DNA of 36,021 bases from NCBI RefSeq assembly GCF_029991245.1, contig NZ_JAIVFO010000030.1:1-36021 (forward strand). Reading direction: 5' to 3'. The translations under genes were made by a program, and so were the position numbers. Origin of the DNA: Xanthobacter autotrophicus (lineage in GTDB: Bacteria > Pseudomonadota > Alphaproteobacteria > Rhizobiales > Xanthobacteraceae). The notes below the pieces were generated by a model. The model was not told the origin of the DNA and did no database searches. It worked only from the letters and a program-made list of their open reading frames with translations. Positions 1 to 9,669 of the stretch are shown here, piece by piece (position 1 is the stretch's first letter; each line of letters opens with the position of its first letter).

Positions 1-825
1 CCCCTCCCCCGCCTGTTCGGCCGCGGCGCGCTGGCGCTGGTGCTGGCCGCCTACACCATCTACACCCTCGGCCCGTTCCTGTGGCTCGCCACCATGTCGG
101 TGCGCACCACCGCCGAGATCAGCGCCGACCATTATGCCTGGCCGCGGCCGTTCCACTGGGAGCAGTTCCGCAGCGCCTGGGTGGATTCCGATTTCGCCAC
201 CTATTTCTGGAACTCCGCCATGGTGGTGGTGGGCGCGGTGGCGGTGGTGACCTTCGTCGGCGCGGCGGCGGCCCATGCGCTGGCCCGCTACCGCTTCCGC
301 GGCAACCGGCTGATCTATTCCATCCTGTTCTCGTCCATCATCTTCCCGCCGCAGATCACCTTGATCTCGCTGTACCAGATCCTGGTGGACTATAATCTCT
401 ACAACAGCCTGTTCGGGCTTTCGCTGGTCTATGTCTCGCTCCAGCTGCCGCTCACCGTGTATCTGCTGGAAGGCTTCTTCGCCCGCATCCCGCAGGACCT
501 GTTCGACGCGGCCAAGATGGACGGCTACGGCGACCTCGAGATCTTCTGGCGCATCGTGCTGCCCGTGGGCATGCCGGCCATCGCCACCACGCTGATCCTG
601 AACTTCATCCAGCTGTGGAACGAGTTCCTGTTCGCCGTGGTGCTCATCACCGATCCCGAGAAGCGCACCCTGCCCATCGGCATCCGCGCCTTCATGGGCG
701 ACCATTTCCAGGACATCGGCATGATCGCCACCGGGGTGATGATCTCGGTGATCCCGGTCATCGTCGCCTACGTCTTCTTCTCCGAAAAGCTGATCCGCGG
801 CATGACCGCCGGCGCGATCAAGTGA
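1..825 (+). CDS. Sugar ABC transporter permease (MalG/UgpE type), 5' partial
   Basis: Inner-membrane permease of a carbohydrate ABC importer. The frame is open from base 1, so the start lies before the window; the visible part is 274 residues against about 280 for the family, so only a few residues are missing. The first membrane segment follows a short Arg-containing N-terminus, and five further hydrophobic segments are readable. The cytoplasmic EAA loop that docks on the ATPase is visible as DAAKMDGYGDLEIFWRIVLP in the second half. The ATPase gene starts 7 bp downstream, so the two are co-transcribed. A second permease and a binding protein are expected upstream of the window. The family call is firm; the substrate cannot be read from the sequence, although neighbouring dehydrogenase and lyase genes suggest a sugar acid, polyol or rare sugar. 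Confidence 0.93.
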   Translation, partial: PLPRLFGRGALALVLAAYTIYTLGPFLWLATMSVRTTAEISADHYAWPRPFHWEQFRSAWVDSDFATYFWNSAMVVVGAVAVVTFVGAAAAHALARYRFRGNRLIYSILFSSIIFPPQITLISLYQILVDYNLYNSLFGLSLVYVSLQLPLTVYLLEGFFARIPQDLFDAAKMDGYGDLEIFWRIVLPVGMPAIATTLILNFIQLWNEFLFAVVLITDPEKRTLPIGIRAFMGDHFQDIGMIATGVMISVIPVIVAYVFFSEKLIRGMTAGAIK

Positions 826-832
826 GGCTGCC

Positions 833-1986
<1,154 letters not shown>

Positions 1987-1987
<1 letters not shown>

Positions 1988-3006
1988 TGAGCCACCCCCT
2001 CAAGGTGGGCCTGATCGGGGCCGGCTGGGTGACGCAGCACCATCTGAAGGGCTGGCAGGCACTGGGCGACGCCGCCAAGGTGGTGGCCATCGCCGATCCC
2101 TCCCGCGAGCGGGCGGCGGAGCGGGCCGCCGCATTCGGCATTCCCGCCGTCTTCGACAGCGCCGAGGCCATGCTGGCAGCGGGCGGCCTCGATGCGGTGG
2201 ACATCGCCGCGCCCCGCGCCGCCCATGTGGAACTGGCGCGTCGCGCCGCCGGCCACGGCCTGCCCATATTGTGCCAGAAGCCGCTGGCGCCGAGCCTTGC
2301 GGAGGCCGAGCAACTGGTGGCCGAAATCGACGGGCGGGTGCGCCTGATGGTGCACGAAAACTGGCGCTTCCGCGCCTATTACCGGCAGGCTGCCGAGTGG
2401 CTGCGCGCCGGCCGCATCGGCGCGGTGAAGGCCGCAGCGCTGACCCTCGTCACCTCCGGCACCGTGCCCGATGCGCAAGGCCGCCTGCCCGCCCTGGAGC
2501 GCCAGCCCTTCATGGCGGGGGAGGCGCGCATGCTGGTGGCGGAAGTGCTGATCCATCACCTCGACACCCTGCGCATGCTGCTCGGCCCGCTGAAGGTGGA
2601 GGCCGCCGCCCTCAGCCGCACCTGCCCGGCCCTGCGCGGCGAGGACGGCGCGGTGATCCAGCTCTCCACCGCCTCGGGGGCGGGGGTGAGCGTGTTCGCC
2701 AGCTTCGCCGCCCATGGCGCTCCGGCCCAGCAGCAGGACCAGCTGACGGTGCTCGGCGAGACCGGGACGATCCGCCTGTCAGGGGCCGAGCTTTCGCTTT
2801 CGGGTGCGACCACGCAGCACATCACCTACGATCCGGAAGCGACCTATCTCGGCTCCTACGCCGCCACCATCGCCCATTTCGTCCATTGCCTCGCCACCGG
2901 CGCCCCGTTCGAGACCGCGCCGGAGGACAATCTTCAGACCCTGCGGCTGGTGGAGGACTGCTACCGGCTCTCCACCTTCAAGACCTGCGACAGGAGCGCA
3001 GCATGA
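1987..3006 (+). CDS. Gfo/Idh/MocA family NAD(P)-dependent oxidoreductase
   Basis: Probable sugar, inositol or sugar-acid dehydrogenase of 339 residues. The N-terminal Rossmann fold begins with VGLIGAGWVTQHH, and the family's catalytic-region Lys is K98 in CQKPLAPS. The C-terminal alpha/beta domain carries HENWRFR and the LIHHLDTLR motif, whose His residues usually lie at the active site. I chose ATG 1987 rather than an in-frame TTG at 1984 because it overlaps the preceding TGA by one base. The ATGA overlap at the 3' end couples it to the GntR gene. Family members oxidise ring or chain hydroxyls of sugars; with the ABC importer it probably starts breakdown of the imported compound. The exact substrate is unknown. 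Confidence 0.9.
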
Positions 3007-3698
3007 CAGAAGCGTCGCTTCCCGCCTCGCGGGCCGACGAACAGGCGGAGATCCTGCGCCGCGTGGAAGAGGACATCATCTTCGGCCGCCTCGCCCCCGG
3101 CTCGCGCCTGGTGGAAGACACGCTGATGGCGCGCTACGGCGCCTCCCGCCACTATATCCGGCAGGCGCTGGTGCAGCTGGAGCGCACCGGCATCGTCAAC
3201 CGCGAGAAGAATGTGGGCGCCACTGTGCGCTCCTACTCGCCGGACGAGGTGCGCCAGATCTACGAGGTGCGCGAGATGCTGACCCGGCAGGCGGCGCTGA
3301 AGATTCCGCTGCCCGCCCCGCCGGAGCTGGTGGCGCAGCTCAAGGCCATCCAGGCCGACTATGCCCGGCACGCGGAGGCCGGCAACCTGCGCGGCATCCA
3401 CGAGACCAACGACGCCTTCCACATCGTCCTGTTCTCGGGCTGCGCCAATCCCTATCTCGTGCGCACCCTGCAGGACTATATGGGGCTGACGCTGCCCATG
3501 CGCGCGAAGAATCTGGCGGACCGCGACGGGCTCGCTTTGTCGCGGCGCCAGCACGACATCATGATCGAGCTGCTGCAGGGCACGGACAGCTGGGCGCTGG
3601 CGCAGCTCTGCGTGGACCATATGCAATACAGCAAGGCGGACTATCTGGCGCGCGCCGAACGGGGCGTGCCGGTGACACCCATCGGCCTCGCCGACTGA
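3003..3698 (+). CDS. GntR family transcriptional regulator (FCD/FadR-VanR subgroup)
   Basis: Cytoplasmic ligand-responsive regulator of 231 residues. The N-terminal winged helix-turn-helix is clear (LAPGSRLVEDTLMARYGASR, then IRQALVQLERTGIV at about residues 30-65). The helical FCD effector domain follows (QIYEVREMLTRQAA; the His of NDAFHIVLFSGCANPY is a typical metal or ligand ligand). ATG 3003 overlaps the upstream TGA as ATGA. Encoded inside the operon, it most likely represses the ABC importer/dehydrogenase operon until a pathway acid binds. No operator can be assigned because the operon promoter lies before the window. Confidence 0.92.
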   Translation: MTEASLPASRADEQAEILRRVEEDIIFGRLAPGSRLVEDTLMARYGASRHYIRQALVQLERTGIVNREKNVGATVRSYSPDEVRQIYEVREMLTRQAALKIPLPAPPELVAQLKAIQADYARHAEAGNLRGIHETNDAFHIVLFSGCANPYLVRTLQDYMGLTLPMRAKNLADRDGLALSRRQHDIMIELLQGTDSWALAQLCVDHMQYSKADYLARAERGVPVTPIGLAD

Positions 3699-3736
3699 GC
3701 CTCGACAGGCGCGGCGAGAGGACAAGGGGACAAGGC

Positions 3737-4522
3737 ATGGATCTCGGCTTGAAGGGAAAGACCGCCCTGGTTCTGGGCGCAGGCGGCGGGCTCGGCAGCG
3801 CCATCGCCGCCACGCTGGCACGGGAAGGCGCCCGGGTGGCGCTGGGCGACATCGACGAGGCGGCCCTCGCACGGGTGGCATCCGCCATCACGCAGGACGG
3901 CGGCGAGGCGCTGGCGCTGCCCTTCAACCTTTCCGACATCGCCGGCATCGATGCCCGCGTGGCGCAGGTGGAGGCGGCCTTCGGCCCCGTGGACGTGCTG
4001 GTGAACAACACCGGCGGCCCGCCCCCCACCCCCGCCGCGGGGCAGGACCCGGAGCTTTGGAGCAAGAGCTTCGGGCAGATGGTGCTCTCCGTCATCACCC
4101 TCACCGACCGGGTGCTGCCGCAGATGCGCGCCCGCAAATGGGGCCGCATCATCACCTCCACCTCCTCCGGCGTGGTAGCGCCCATCGCCAATCTCGGCAT
4201 TTCCAACGCGCTGCGCCTGTCGCTGGTGGGCTGGTCCAAGACATTGGCCCGCGAGATCGCCCGCGACGAGGTGACGGCCAACATCATCCTGCCCGGACGC
4301 ATCGCCACCGACCGCATCAAGTTCCTCGACGCCAAGAAGGCCGAGCGCGAGGGGCGCACGGTGGAGGAGGTTTCCGCCGAGAGCACCTCTTCCATCCCCG
4401 TGGGCCGCTACGGCGATCCGCAGGAATACGCCAACGTGGTCGCCTTCCTGGCGGGAACGCCGTCGTCCTATGTCACCGGTTCCGTCATCCGCGTGGATGG
4501 CGGCCTCATCGCCAGCATCTGA
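3737..4522 (+). CDS. SDR family protein with non-canonical active site
   Basis: Short-chain dehydrogenase/reductase fold of 261 residues. The nucleotide-binding loop is GAGGGLG (residues 14-20) and the NNAG motif is NNTGG. The usual catalytic Tyr-x-x-x-Lys appears as S156-N-A-L-R160, with Ser in place of Tyr and Arg in place of Lys, although the upstream STSS and downstream NIILPGRIATDR motifs align well. From memory, a BKR-like SDR subgroup with imperfect NAD motif and tetrad is recognised in domain databases; this protein resembles it. The ATG at 3737 is preceded by a purine-rich AGGACAAGGGGACAAGG. It sits between the GntR and DapA-like genes, so a role in the same sugar pathway is likely, but the reaction is unclear. 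Confidence 0.88.
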   Translation: MDLGLKGKTALVLGAGGGLGSAIAATLAREGARVALGDIDEAALARVASAITQDGGEALALPFNLSDIAGIDARVAQVEAAFGPVDVLVNNTGGPPPTPAAGQDPELWSKSFGQMVLSVITLTDRVLPQMRARKWGRIITSTSSGVVAPIANLGISNALRLSLVGWSKTLAREIARDEVTANIILPGRIATDRIKFLDAKKAEREGRTVEEVSAESTSSIPVGRYGDPQEYANVVAFLAGTPSSYVTGSVIRVDGGLIASI

Positions 4523-4531
4523 GGGATCCCC

Positions 4532-5467
4532 ATGCGTCTCGACGCCACCGCCGCGGGCCTCTTCCCCATCGCCCCCACCCCGTTCACACCGGACGGCCGG
4601 ATCGACGAGGCCTCCATCGACACCCTCATCGCCCGCTATCTTGCCGCCGGCGCCACCGGCATCACGGTGCTCGGCATCATGGGTGAGGCGCCGAAGCTGG
4701 AGCCGGAGGAATCGCTCCACCTCACCACCCGCTTCATCGCCGGCATGGGCGACCTGCCGGTCATCGTCGGCGTCTCCGCTCCGGGCCTTGCCGCCATGCG
4801 CTGGCTGGCGCGCGCGGCCATGGACCGGGGCGCCGCCGGCGTCATGATCGCCCCGCCGCCGAGCCTGCGCACCGACGACCAGATCATCGGCTACTACCGG
4901 CAGGCGGTGGAGGCCATCGGCACCGACATCCCGTTCGTCATCCAAGATTATCCCCTCACCCTCACGGTGCAGATGACGCCGAAGGTGATCCGGCAGATCG
5001 TGCAGGACCATTCCTCCTGCGTCATGCTGAAGCACGAGGACTGGCCGGGGCTGGAGAAGATCTCCACCCTGCGCGGCTTCCAGACCGACGGCTCCATGCG
5101 GCCCATCTCCATCCTCACCGGCAATGGCGGCCTGTTCCTCGACTTCGAGATGGAGCGCGGCGCCGACGGGGCCATGACCGGCTACGCCTTCCCCGAGATG
5201 CTGGCCGACGTGGTGCGCCTCTCCAGGGCCGGGCGGCGGGACGAGGCCCACGATTTGTTTGATGCCCACCTGCCCCTGCTGCGCTACGAGCAGCAGCAGG
5301 GGGTTGGCCTTGCGGTGCGCAAATATGTGCTGATGCGGCGCGGCTTCATCGCCAGCGATGCCCAGCGCAAGCCGGGCTCGGCGCTGTCCGCCACGGCGCG
5401 GGCCGAGGTGGACTATCTCCTCGCCCGCCTCGCCGCCCGCGACACACGGGCGCTGGCGGCCGAATAA
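4532..5467 (+). CDS. Dihydrodipicolinate synthase (DapA) family lyase/dehydratase
   Basis: Class I Schiff-base TIM-barrel enzyme of 311 residues. The substrate-carboxylate loop, usually GTTGE, is GIMGE (48-52). The catalytic Tyr is Y140 in QDYPL and the Schiff-base Lys is K167 in VMLKHED. The altered GTTGE loop and catabolic setting argue against lysine biosynthesis and for a 2-keto-3-deoxy sugar acid aldolase or a keto-sugar-acid dehydratase. The start ATG 4532 lies 9 bp after the SDR stop. It is the last gene of the operon; a hairpin follows at 5483-5519. The reaction direction and substrate are inference. Confidence 0.9.
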   Translation: MRLDATAAGLFPIAPTPFTPDGRIDEASIDTLIARYLAAGATGITVLGIMGEAPKLEPEESLHLTTRFIAGMGDLPVIVGVSAPGLAAMRWLARAAMDRGAAGVMIAPPPSLRTDDQIIGYYRQAVEAIGTDIPFVIQDYPLTLTVQMTPKVIRQIVQDHSSCVMLKHEDWPGLEKISTLRGFQTDGSMRPISILTGNGGLFLDFEMERGADGAMTGYAFPEMLADVVRLSRAGRRDEAHDLFDAHLPLLRYEQQQGVGLAVRKYVLMRRGFIASDAQRKPGSALSATARAEVDYLLARLAARDTRALAAE

Positions 5468-5482
5468 GCCCGCCGGTCTGGT

Positions 5483-5519
5483 CACGGGGGCGGTCCGCAC
5501 CGGGCCGGATGCCCCCGTG
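5483..5519 (+). terminator. GC-rich hairpin after the sugar operon
   Basis: The arms CACGGGGGC (5483-5491) and GCCCCCGTG (5511-5519) are perfect complements separated by 19 bases. The hairpin lies 15 bp after the DapA-family stop. No T-run follows, so it is either a Rho-assisted end or an RNA-stability element. The remaining gap to 5621 shows no gene. Confidence 0.45.
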
Positions 5520-5621
5520 GCGACCCGGCGGCCGGGAACGCGGCGCCCGCTCGCCGCCGCGCACCATTGCCAACCGCAGCGCACGCGCTTTCACTAGGGG
5601 AGAGTCTCCCGGAGCCGCGCT

Positions 5622-7463
5622 GTGCTGAATCTCCTGTCCGTTCCCACGACGCCCCTCGAAACACCGCTGCTGCGCGCCATCAGGGGCATCCACGCCCGCT
5701 TCACGCCTCTCGACGAGGGCGAGGTCGCCTCCTACATCCCCGAGCTGGGCAAGGCCGACCCCGACCATTTCGGCATCGCCGTGGCCACCACCGACGGCCA
5801 TGTCTACGAGGCTGGCGACACCGCGGTCCCGTTCACCATCCAGTCGGTCTCCAAGGCCATCGTCTACGCCCTCGCCCTGGACACCCTGGGATCGGAGACG
5901 GTGGAGGCGGCCATCGGCGTGGAGCCGAGCGGCGAGGCGTTCAATTCCATCCGCCTGAAGGCCGACAACCGCCCGTTCAACGCCATGGTGAATGCCGGCG
6001 CCATCTGTTGCAGCGGGCTGCTGGCCGAGACCGCAGGCGACGGGGCCTTCGAGCTGATCCGCACCACCCTCAGCCGCTTTGCCGGGCGCGAGCTGGAGGT
6101 GGACGATGCGGTGTTCCAGTCGGAGCGCCAGACCGGCGACCGCAACCGCGCAATTGCCTACCTGCTGCGCACCTATGGCGGCGTGCGCGGCGACGTGGAC
6201 CACATCCTCGATACCTATTTCCGCCAATGCTCGGTGCTGGTTACCGCCCGCGACCTCGCCGTGATGGGGGCGAGCTTCGCCAATCACGGGGTCAATCCGG
6301 TGACAGGGGAGACGGTCGCCTCCACCTACGCCGTGGCGCGCACGCTGGCGGTGATGATCTCCTCCGGCATGTATGACTTTGCCGGCGAGTGGATCTATCG
6401 GGTGGGCGTGCCGGCCAAGAGCGGCGTGGGCGGCGGCATCCTCGCCGCCTTGCCGTCCCAGCTCGGCCTCGGCATCTTCTCGCCGCGGCTCGATGCCCAC
6501 GGCAACAGCGTGCGCGGCCTGCGCACCTGCTCGGCCCTCTCCGACGCGTTCGACCTGCACATGCTGTCGCGGCGCGACGACGTGCGCACCTGCATCGCCG
6601 CCGACTATGATTTCCGCACCGTGCCGTCCAAGCCGGGGCGCCAGCCCCACGAGCAGAGCATCCTGGAATCGCGCTCCGGCTCCATCCGCGTGCTGGAGCT
6701 GGCCGGCAAGCTCTCCTTCGCCACCATGGACTACGTGACCCGCCGGCTCACCGATCCCGCCGGCGTGCCGGCCTTCCTCATCCTCAACCTGCACCGGGTG
6801 TCCACCATCACCGATGCGGGCCTGCGCCTGTTCACCGGCCTGATCCGGAACCAGCTTCCGGCCTCCACCACCACGGTGATCGCCGGGGTGGAGGGCAACT
6901 CACCGGTGGCGCCGCAGGTCAAGGCCATGAAGGAGGAAGGCGTGCGCGTGCGCATCTTCCCCACCTACGATGCCGCCGTGGACTGGGCCGAGGACCAGAT
7001 CGTCTACCGCCACGGCGGCTTCTCGCAGATCGGCATCGAAGCCGACCTGTCCGGCCAGGCGCTGCTGGCCGGGCTTTCGCCGCAGGAACTCGCCGATTTT
7101 TCTCGCCTCGGCACAAGGGTGGTGTTCGACGCCGGCACGCGGATCATCGACGCCAGCGAGCCGCCGGCCAGGGTCTATTTCCTGGTGCGGGGCATGGTCA
7201 GCGCCCGGTCCCTGAAGGACGTGCGCCTGTCCACCATGATCCCGGGCATGGCTTTCGGCGAGCTGGCGCTGATCGACCAGCCGCGCAGCGCGGACGTGTG
7301 GGCCGACACGGAGGCCGTCTGCCTGGAGATTTCCGCCGAGCAGTTCCGCGCCTTCCAGGAGACCCACGCCCGCGCCGCCGACCGCATCATGCGCAACCTC
7401 GCCATCCTGCTGGCCGGCCGGGTGCGCATGGCCACCGCGCGCATCGACATGCTGACGGGGTAA
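5622..7463 (+). CDS. glsA: Glutaminase fused to STAS and cyclic-nucleotide-binding domains
   Basis: Hydrolyses L-glutamine to glutamate and ammonia; serine beta-lactamase-like fold. The protein has 613 residues, about twice a simple GlsA. Residues about 15-320 are the glutaminase: S75 and K78 in QSVSK, N124 in MVNAGAI, and SGMYDFAGEWIYRVGVPAKSG... (about 247-270). Residues about 345-445 form a STAS domain (SIRVLELAGKLSFATMDYV); its phosphoacceptor position is Ala in ITDAGL, so it is probably not phospho-regulated. Residues about 475-600 are a CRP-like cNMP domain whose phosphate-binding cassette keeps E547 (FGELAL) and R555 (PRSA). The GTG start at 5622 has GGAG 7 bp upstream. The cyclase gene starts 3 bp after its stop. 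cAMP control of activity is inferred. Confidence 0.93.
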   Translation: MLNLLSVPTTPLETPLLRAIRGIHARFTPLDEGEVASYIPELGKADPDHFGIAVATTDGHVYEAGDTAVPFTIQSVSKAIVYALALDTLGSETVEAAIGVEPSGEAFNSIRLKADNRPFNAMVNAGAICCSGLLAETAGDGAFELIRTTLSRFAGRELEVDDAVFQSERQTGDRNRAIAYLLRTYGGVRGDVDHILDTYFRQCSVLVTARDLAVMGASFANHGVNPVTGETVASTYAVARTLAVMISSGMYDFAGEWIYRVGVPAKSGVGGGILAALPSQLGLGIFSPRLDAHGNSVRGLRTCSALSDAFDLHMLSRRDDVRTCIAADYDFRTVPSKPGRQPHEQSILESRSGSIRVLELAGKLSFATMDYVTRRLTDPAGVPAFLILNLHRVSTITDAGLRLFTGLIRNQLPASTTTVIAGVEGNSPVAPQVKAMKEEGVRVRIFPTYDAAVDWAEDQIVYRHGGFSQIGIEADLSGQALLAGLSPQELADFSRLGTRVVFDAGTRIIDASEPPARVYFLVRGMVSARSLKDVRLSTMIPGMAFGELALIDQPRSADVWADTEAVCLEISAEQFRAFQETHARAADRIMRNLAILLAGRVRMATARIDMLTG

Positions 7464-7466
7464 CCG

Positions 7467-9431
7467 GTGAACCTCAACGCACCCATCCGCTCCTTCGCCG
7501 TGCGGTCGGGGGCCGTGGCGCTGCTCTGCGTTTTCACCGCCTTTGGCCTCGACGCCTGGGGTCTGCGGGAGCGGCTGCGGGAGACGGTCCTCGACGCGAT
7601 CCTGCGGGCGTCACCCCCGCTCGCCGCGGCGCCGCTCACCATCATCGACATCGACAGCGCGACCCTCGCCCGCCATGGCGCCTGGCCCTGGAGCCGTTCG
7701 CAGATGGCACGACTCGTGGAGAAGATCGCCGCCGCCGGGCCATCGACAATCGTCATCGACATGCTCTTCGCCGGACCAGACCGCCTGTCGCCGGCCGCCG
7801 TCGCCAGGGCGCTGGCCGAGGAGACCGGGCGGACCGACATCGCCGCCCTCGCCCCCACCCTGCCCGATGGCGACGCCGCGCTCGCTGCCGCGCTGGCGCT
7901 CCGGCCCGCCGCCCTCGGCGCGGTGCTGGAAAACGTCGCGACGCCGGATTTCGTGCCGGTGACACCACTCCTAGTGGAGGGGCCGGGCCGCCTCAGGAAC
8001 CCGTGGCACGCCGCCGGAGCGGCCGGCCCGCCCGAGACCTTGCGCAACGTCGCGCAAGGTCTCGGGCTCGTGGCCATTGCGAGCGATACGGATGGCGTGG
8101 TGCGCCGCGTGCCGCTGATTGCCATCGCTGGTGAGGTGGTTCTGCCCGGTCTCGCGATCGAAGCGGTGCGGCTGCATGATGGCGCCTCCGCCCTGGTCGT
8201 CGCGGACGGGGCGCTTCTTGCGGGCATGCGTTCCGCTCCCCTTGGCACCGATGGCCGGCTGCGCCTGCGGGCCTCTGCGCCCGAAACATGGCTCGGACGC
8301 ACCGTTCCGGCCTATCGCCTCCTCGACGGCATGCCCGCCCCGGGGGCGCTCGACGGACGGATCGCCCTTTTGGGATCGAGCGCCGTGGAGGTCGGCGCCC
8401 TGCGCCGGACCGCCGCCGCCGACGCCGCGCCGACGGTGCAGATCCAGGCCGATGCGGTGACGACGCTGTTCTCCGGCGCCATCCCCAACCGACCGGCCAT
8501 CCTTGAGCCGGTCGAAAATGCGGGCGCCCTGGCGCTCGGCGTCCTGGCGCTGGCGGCGGTGCTGTTGACCGCGCCGCTGATCGCGTCGGCCTTGGGAGGC
8601 CTGCTTTTCCTGGCATGGGGCAGCGGCGCGGCGCTCCTGAACCATGGCGCGAACCTGATGCTGGACCCAGCCGGCCCGCCCCTGGTGGGCGCGGTGGCTC
8701 TGGGCGTCGGCCTCGTCGCCGGCTTCGCCGAGACCGAGCGGCGTGAGCGCCACCTGCGCCGCCGGTTCGAACAGCATCTCGCGCCGGCGGTGGTGGCGCG
8801 CATCGCCGCCACACCGGGCGCTCTCAAGCTGGGCGGCGAGGTTCGTGAGATCACCGCTCTGTTCACTGACGTGGAAGGCTTCACCGCCATGACCGAGCGC
8901 GCCGCGCCGGACGCGCTTGTGAGGGCGCTGGACCGCTATTTCGATACCTTGACGGAGATCGTGTTCGCCCACGGGGGCATGTGCGACAAGATCGTGGGCG
9001 ATGCGGTGCACGCCTTCTTCAACATGCCCCTCGACCTCGACGATCACGCCGGCAAGGCCCTGGCCTGCGCCCGTGCCATCCGCGCCGCCTCCGAGCGGCT
9101 TCGCACGGAGCCGGAATTCGCCGCGCTGGGCTTCGGGCGCACGCGGATCGGCATGGAAACCGGACGTGCCATCGTCGGCGACGTGGGCGGCCGCCGCAAG
9201 CTCGACTACACGGCCCACGGCATGGCCATCAACACCGCCGCCCGCCTGGAGGTCGCCAACAAGGATCTCGGCACGTCCATCTGCGTTGGTCCCGGTACCG
9301 CCGCACGACTGCCCGCGGGCGCGGTGCGCCCGGTGGCCGCCATCGTCGTGCGGGGCGTGAGCGGCACGGTTCAGGTCTATGCGCCGGTGGAGGACCCGAT
9401 CCCCGGATTGGAGCCCGTCCGGCCGAATTGA
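7467..9431 (+). CDS. CHASE2-domain class III adenylate cyclase
   Basis: Membrane cyclase of 654 residues that makes cAMP from ATP. After an N-terminal membrane anchor comes an extracytoplasmic CHASE2 sensor (about 35-345), then three hydrophobic segments (about 350-425), then the catalytic domain. All key residues are visible: metal-binding D468 (FTDVEGFT) and D512 (VGDAVHAFF), adenine-selecting K508 and D580 (KLDYT), and transition-state N589 and R593 (NTAAR). It should therefore be active as an ATP cyclase. The GTG start at 7467 follows the glutaminase stop by 3 bp with GACGGGG upstream. A perfect 15-bp inverted repeat lies inside the CHASE2 coding region (8031-8066). The signal sensed is unknown. 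Confidence 0.93.
   Translation: MNLNAPIRSFAVRSGAVALLCVFTAFGLDAWGLRERLRETVLDAILRASPPLAAAPLTIIDIDSATLARHGAWPWSRSQMARLVEKIAAAGPSTIVIDMLFAGPDRLSPAAVARALAEETGRTDIAALAPTLPDGDAALAAALALRPAALGAVLENVATPDFVPVTPLLVEGPGRLRNPWHAAGAAGPPETLRNVAQGLGLVAIASDTDGVVRRVPLIAIAGEVVLPGLAIEAVRLHDGASALVVADGALLAGMRSAPLGTDGRLRLRASAPETWLGRTVPAYRLLDGMPAPGALDGRIALLGSSAVEVGALRRTAAADAAPTVQIQADAVTTLFSGAIPNRPAILEPVENAGALALGVLALAAVLLTAPLIASALGGLLFLAWGSGAALLNHGANLMLDPAGPPLVGAVALGVGLVAGFAETERRERHLRRRFEQHLAPAVVARIAATPGALKLGGEVREITALFTDVEGFTAMTERAAPDALVRALDRYFDTLTEIVFAHGGMCDKIVGDAVHAFFNMPLDLDDHAGKALACARAIRAASERLRTEPEFAALGFGRTRIGMETGRAIVGDVGGRRKLDYTAHGMAINTAARLEVANKDLGTSICVGPGTAARLPAGAVRPVAAIVVRGVSGTVQVYAPVEDPIPGLEPVRPN
8031..8066 (+). 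repeat. Perfect 15-bp inverted repeat inside the cyclase gene
   Basis: The arms CCCGAGACCTTGCGC (8031-8045) and GCGCAAGGTCTCGGG (8052-8066) are exact complements around the six-base loop AACGTC. The region codes for part of the CHASE2 sensor (PETLRNVAQGLG). A hairpin this long within coding sequence is unusual and would form in mRNA or DNA. Confidence 0.85.
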
Positions 9432-9606
9432 ACCGATCCGACCGGTCGAATCCGTCTCCAATCCGCAGACGAGCGCATGCACGGCACCAGCGGCGCCTGC
9501 TCTGGGCGTGGCGATCCGGGGCCCGCGCCTGCTTGAGGCCCTATACCATCGGCCTCGATCTTCGACCGATGCCAAGTGGGTACGCTCAAGCGCCGCGCGG
9601 GCTTGG

Positions 9607-9641
9607 CCAATGGCCCATGAGTCAAGCTCACGGGCCATTGG
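9607..9641. terminator. Bidirectional hairpin between convergent cyclase and FecR genes
   Basis: Arms 9607-9621 (CCAATGGCCCATGAG) and 9627-9641 pair over 15 positions with one mismatch that can form G-T, around the loop TCAAG. It lies between the converging cyclase and FecR-domain genes, where a two-way terminator is expected. There is no clear T-run. The rest of 9432-9669 contains nothing else I can support. Confidence 0.6.
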
Positions 9642-9669
9642 CGTTAGCGCCTGCCCGACCGACCCGGGC

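Noticed and set aside
3641-5584. Long minus-strand open frame of 647 codons opposite the SDR and DapA-family genes
   Set aside because: It runs opposite two genes with clear motifs and good codon use, and its product is His/Gly/Arg-rich without family motifs, as expected of antisense frames in GC-rich DNA.
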